Source: Epinephelus fuscoguttatus (lineage: Eukaryota > Chordata > Actinopteri > Perciformes > Serranidae). Taken from it: 64,000 nucleotides of DNA. Shown here one piece after another: positions 55,061-64,000 of this stretch. The notes beneath the pieces are model-generated. The model made no database searches and was not told the DNA's origin. It saw nothing but the letters and a program-made list of their open reading frames with translations. Numbering within the stretch: the stretch's first letter is position 1; the number at the start of each line of letters is the position of its first letter. A program made the position numbers and the translations under genes. The DNA is taken from assembly GCF_011397635.1 (NCBI RefSeq), contig NC_064758.1, forward strand, positions 21,722,513-21,786,512. The letters are read 5' to 3'.

Positions 55061-55691
55061 TCTTAACTTGTGTTATATCAGATTTTATTTAACATCAAAC
55101 AAAGCAATTTCAACTTAGAGTAAACTTTCTGTGCACACAAGAGTAAAAAGCTAAACAGTGTTTGTTATATTTAGCCTTAGTTTTATTAGCACTCTTGACA
55201 CTGTTTTATTCACAATAAAATAGTTACCTGAACTTGGTGTTGCCAACAATTTGTCATTAATTTGAGCTGATATATAGTTCCCTTATTTACTTTTGCCTGG
55301 GGACATCCTCCATGTAAAAGATGCAGCTGGAAGGCTAGCTAGTAACTTGAAAACATGGACGTACCTGGGTGATACCAACTGCCATTTGCAACACGGGGGT
55401 GTGTGGAAGGGAACACTTGTATTTACATAATTTAAAGGTTCAGTGAGTAAATATATTGTGCCGTTAATTTCCTAGTTCAAATGAAGTGTAAGCACTGCAT
55501 GATCTTCTGATAGGAAATTTCCTTGCAGTTCATTCAACAGTTATAAATGAGATCACAGTAGAGACCTGTCACTCTGCGGTGATGCAACAGTCTAACATTT
55601 TTAACTGTTGGCTTTGACAACAACACCCTGTTGCCACATCTCTGCAGCGTTCTGCATGAACTGTGGTGCAGGTGAAAGTCAGTGTGCTGAC

Positions 55692-63540
<7,849 letters not shown>

Positions 63541-63544
63541 AATC

Positions 63545-63713
63545 TGTCAATAACAGGATAGTTTTTGAAGTGTGAAAGATAGAAAGAGGGGGAATGACAT
63601 GCAGCAAGGGGCCACAAGCTAGAACTGTACCCGTAGTCAGTGTGGCAAGGACAGATGCCTTTGTACATGAGGTGCAGGGCCCTACCCATTGAGCTACTGG
63701 GCACCTCTACTTA
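63545..63713 (-). mobile_element. tRNA-derived SINE, complete but diverged
   Basis: Minus strand: CCCAGTAGCTCAATGGGTAG (A-box region), a diverged B box, TGTGGCCCCTTGCTGCATGT, CT-rich stretch. Same family as the copy at 54222. Confidence 0.85.
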
Positions 63714-63839
63714 CTACTTTTTAAACACAGTGTATTTGTAATGATCCATTAATAGACAGATTAATTTGGCACGACAGACATTTACGTTCTCTTACATTTC
63801 ACCATCCAATTAGTTCAGCTGTCAGAAACGTACAGCTGA

Positions 63840-63894
63840 TCTTACTAGATTGTTACAGGTGATCATTATGATCACCTGTAACAATCTAGTAAGA
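63840..63894. repeat. Perfect 55-bp palindrome
   Basis: Two 27-bp arms with one central T (63867): the arm reads TCTTACTAGATTG then TTACAGGTGATCAT and is exactly inverted on the other side. Not part of a repeat seen elsewhere in the window. Confidence 0.97.
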
Positions 63895-64000
63895 AAATTG
63901 GGTTTCAAATTTCCAATTATCGACTTTTCTGCATCAAGACATAATCTTTGAAGAGAGAGAATTGCGATGCATTTAAAAATTAATATTTTTCCGCACCCCT

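Overview
This is nuclear DNA of a ray-finned fish, most likely a percomorph teleost. The genes have short coding exons with GT-AG introns that encode vertebrate-type proteins. The space between them is filled with fish repeats: tRNA-derived SINEs, L2/Rex-like and RTE-like LINE ends, Tc1, PIF/Harbinger, hAT-like pieces, and TTAA-flanked MITEs. There are no rRNA or free-standing tRNA genes, no CRISPR array and no prokaryotic operon.

Three genes are present. (1) ampd2, AMP deaminase 2, lies on the minus strand with its start codon at 26985 and its stop at 3125. Eighteen coding exons join in frame to 827 codons; a 15-kb intron separates the first small coding exon from the rest. (2) gnat2, the cone transducin alpha subunit, lies on the plus strand from 41960 to 48622. 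Its eight exons give 350 residues, with all G boxes and the CGLF tail. (3) A Gi-type alpha subunit, gnai3 by synteny, lies on the minus strand. Only coding exons 5-8 (61739 down to 55709) are inside the window, followed by a probable non-coding exon 9 near 53859; exons 1-4 should lie beyond position 64000.

The order and orientation, ampd2 (-), gnat2 (+), gnai3 (-), is what I know of human 1p13.3 read from the other end (GNAI3, GNAT2, AMPD2). It is an old vertebrate block with a head-to-head pair (ampd2/gnat2, 15 kb apart) and a tail-to-tail pair (gnat2/gnai3). The two G-alpha genes share exon sizes, as expected for a tandem duplicate pair. AMPD2 is a purine-nucleotide enzyme with no direct link to the G proteins beyond position.

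Layout: 1-3124, probable ampd2 3' UTR and flank; 3125-26985, ampd2, with repeats in its introns; 27000-27350, CpG- and GC-box-rich putative ampd2 promoter; 27400-41650, repeat-rich intergenic DNA with no gene seen; 41650-50330, gnat2 and its UTRs; 50340-53150, intergenic; 53150-64000, 3' half of gnai3 with transposon-laden introns.

I found no undescribed gene system. The points most worth a second look are: an Ile in place of the pertussis-toxin-modified Cys four residues from the gnai3 C terminus; a perfect 55-bp palindrome at 63840; a Harbinger transposase fossil; a long-inverted-repeat element split by an RTE insertion; three TTAA-flanked MITE families; and a TTAGCAT minisatellite with 230-bp higher-order structure in the gnai3 3' UTR intron.
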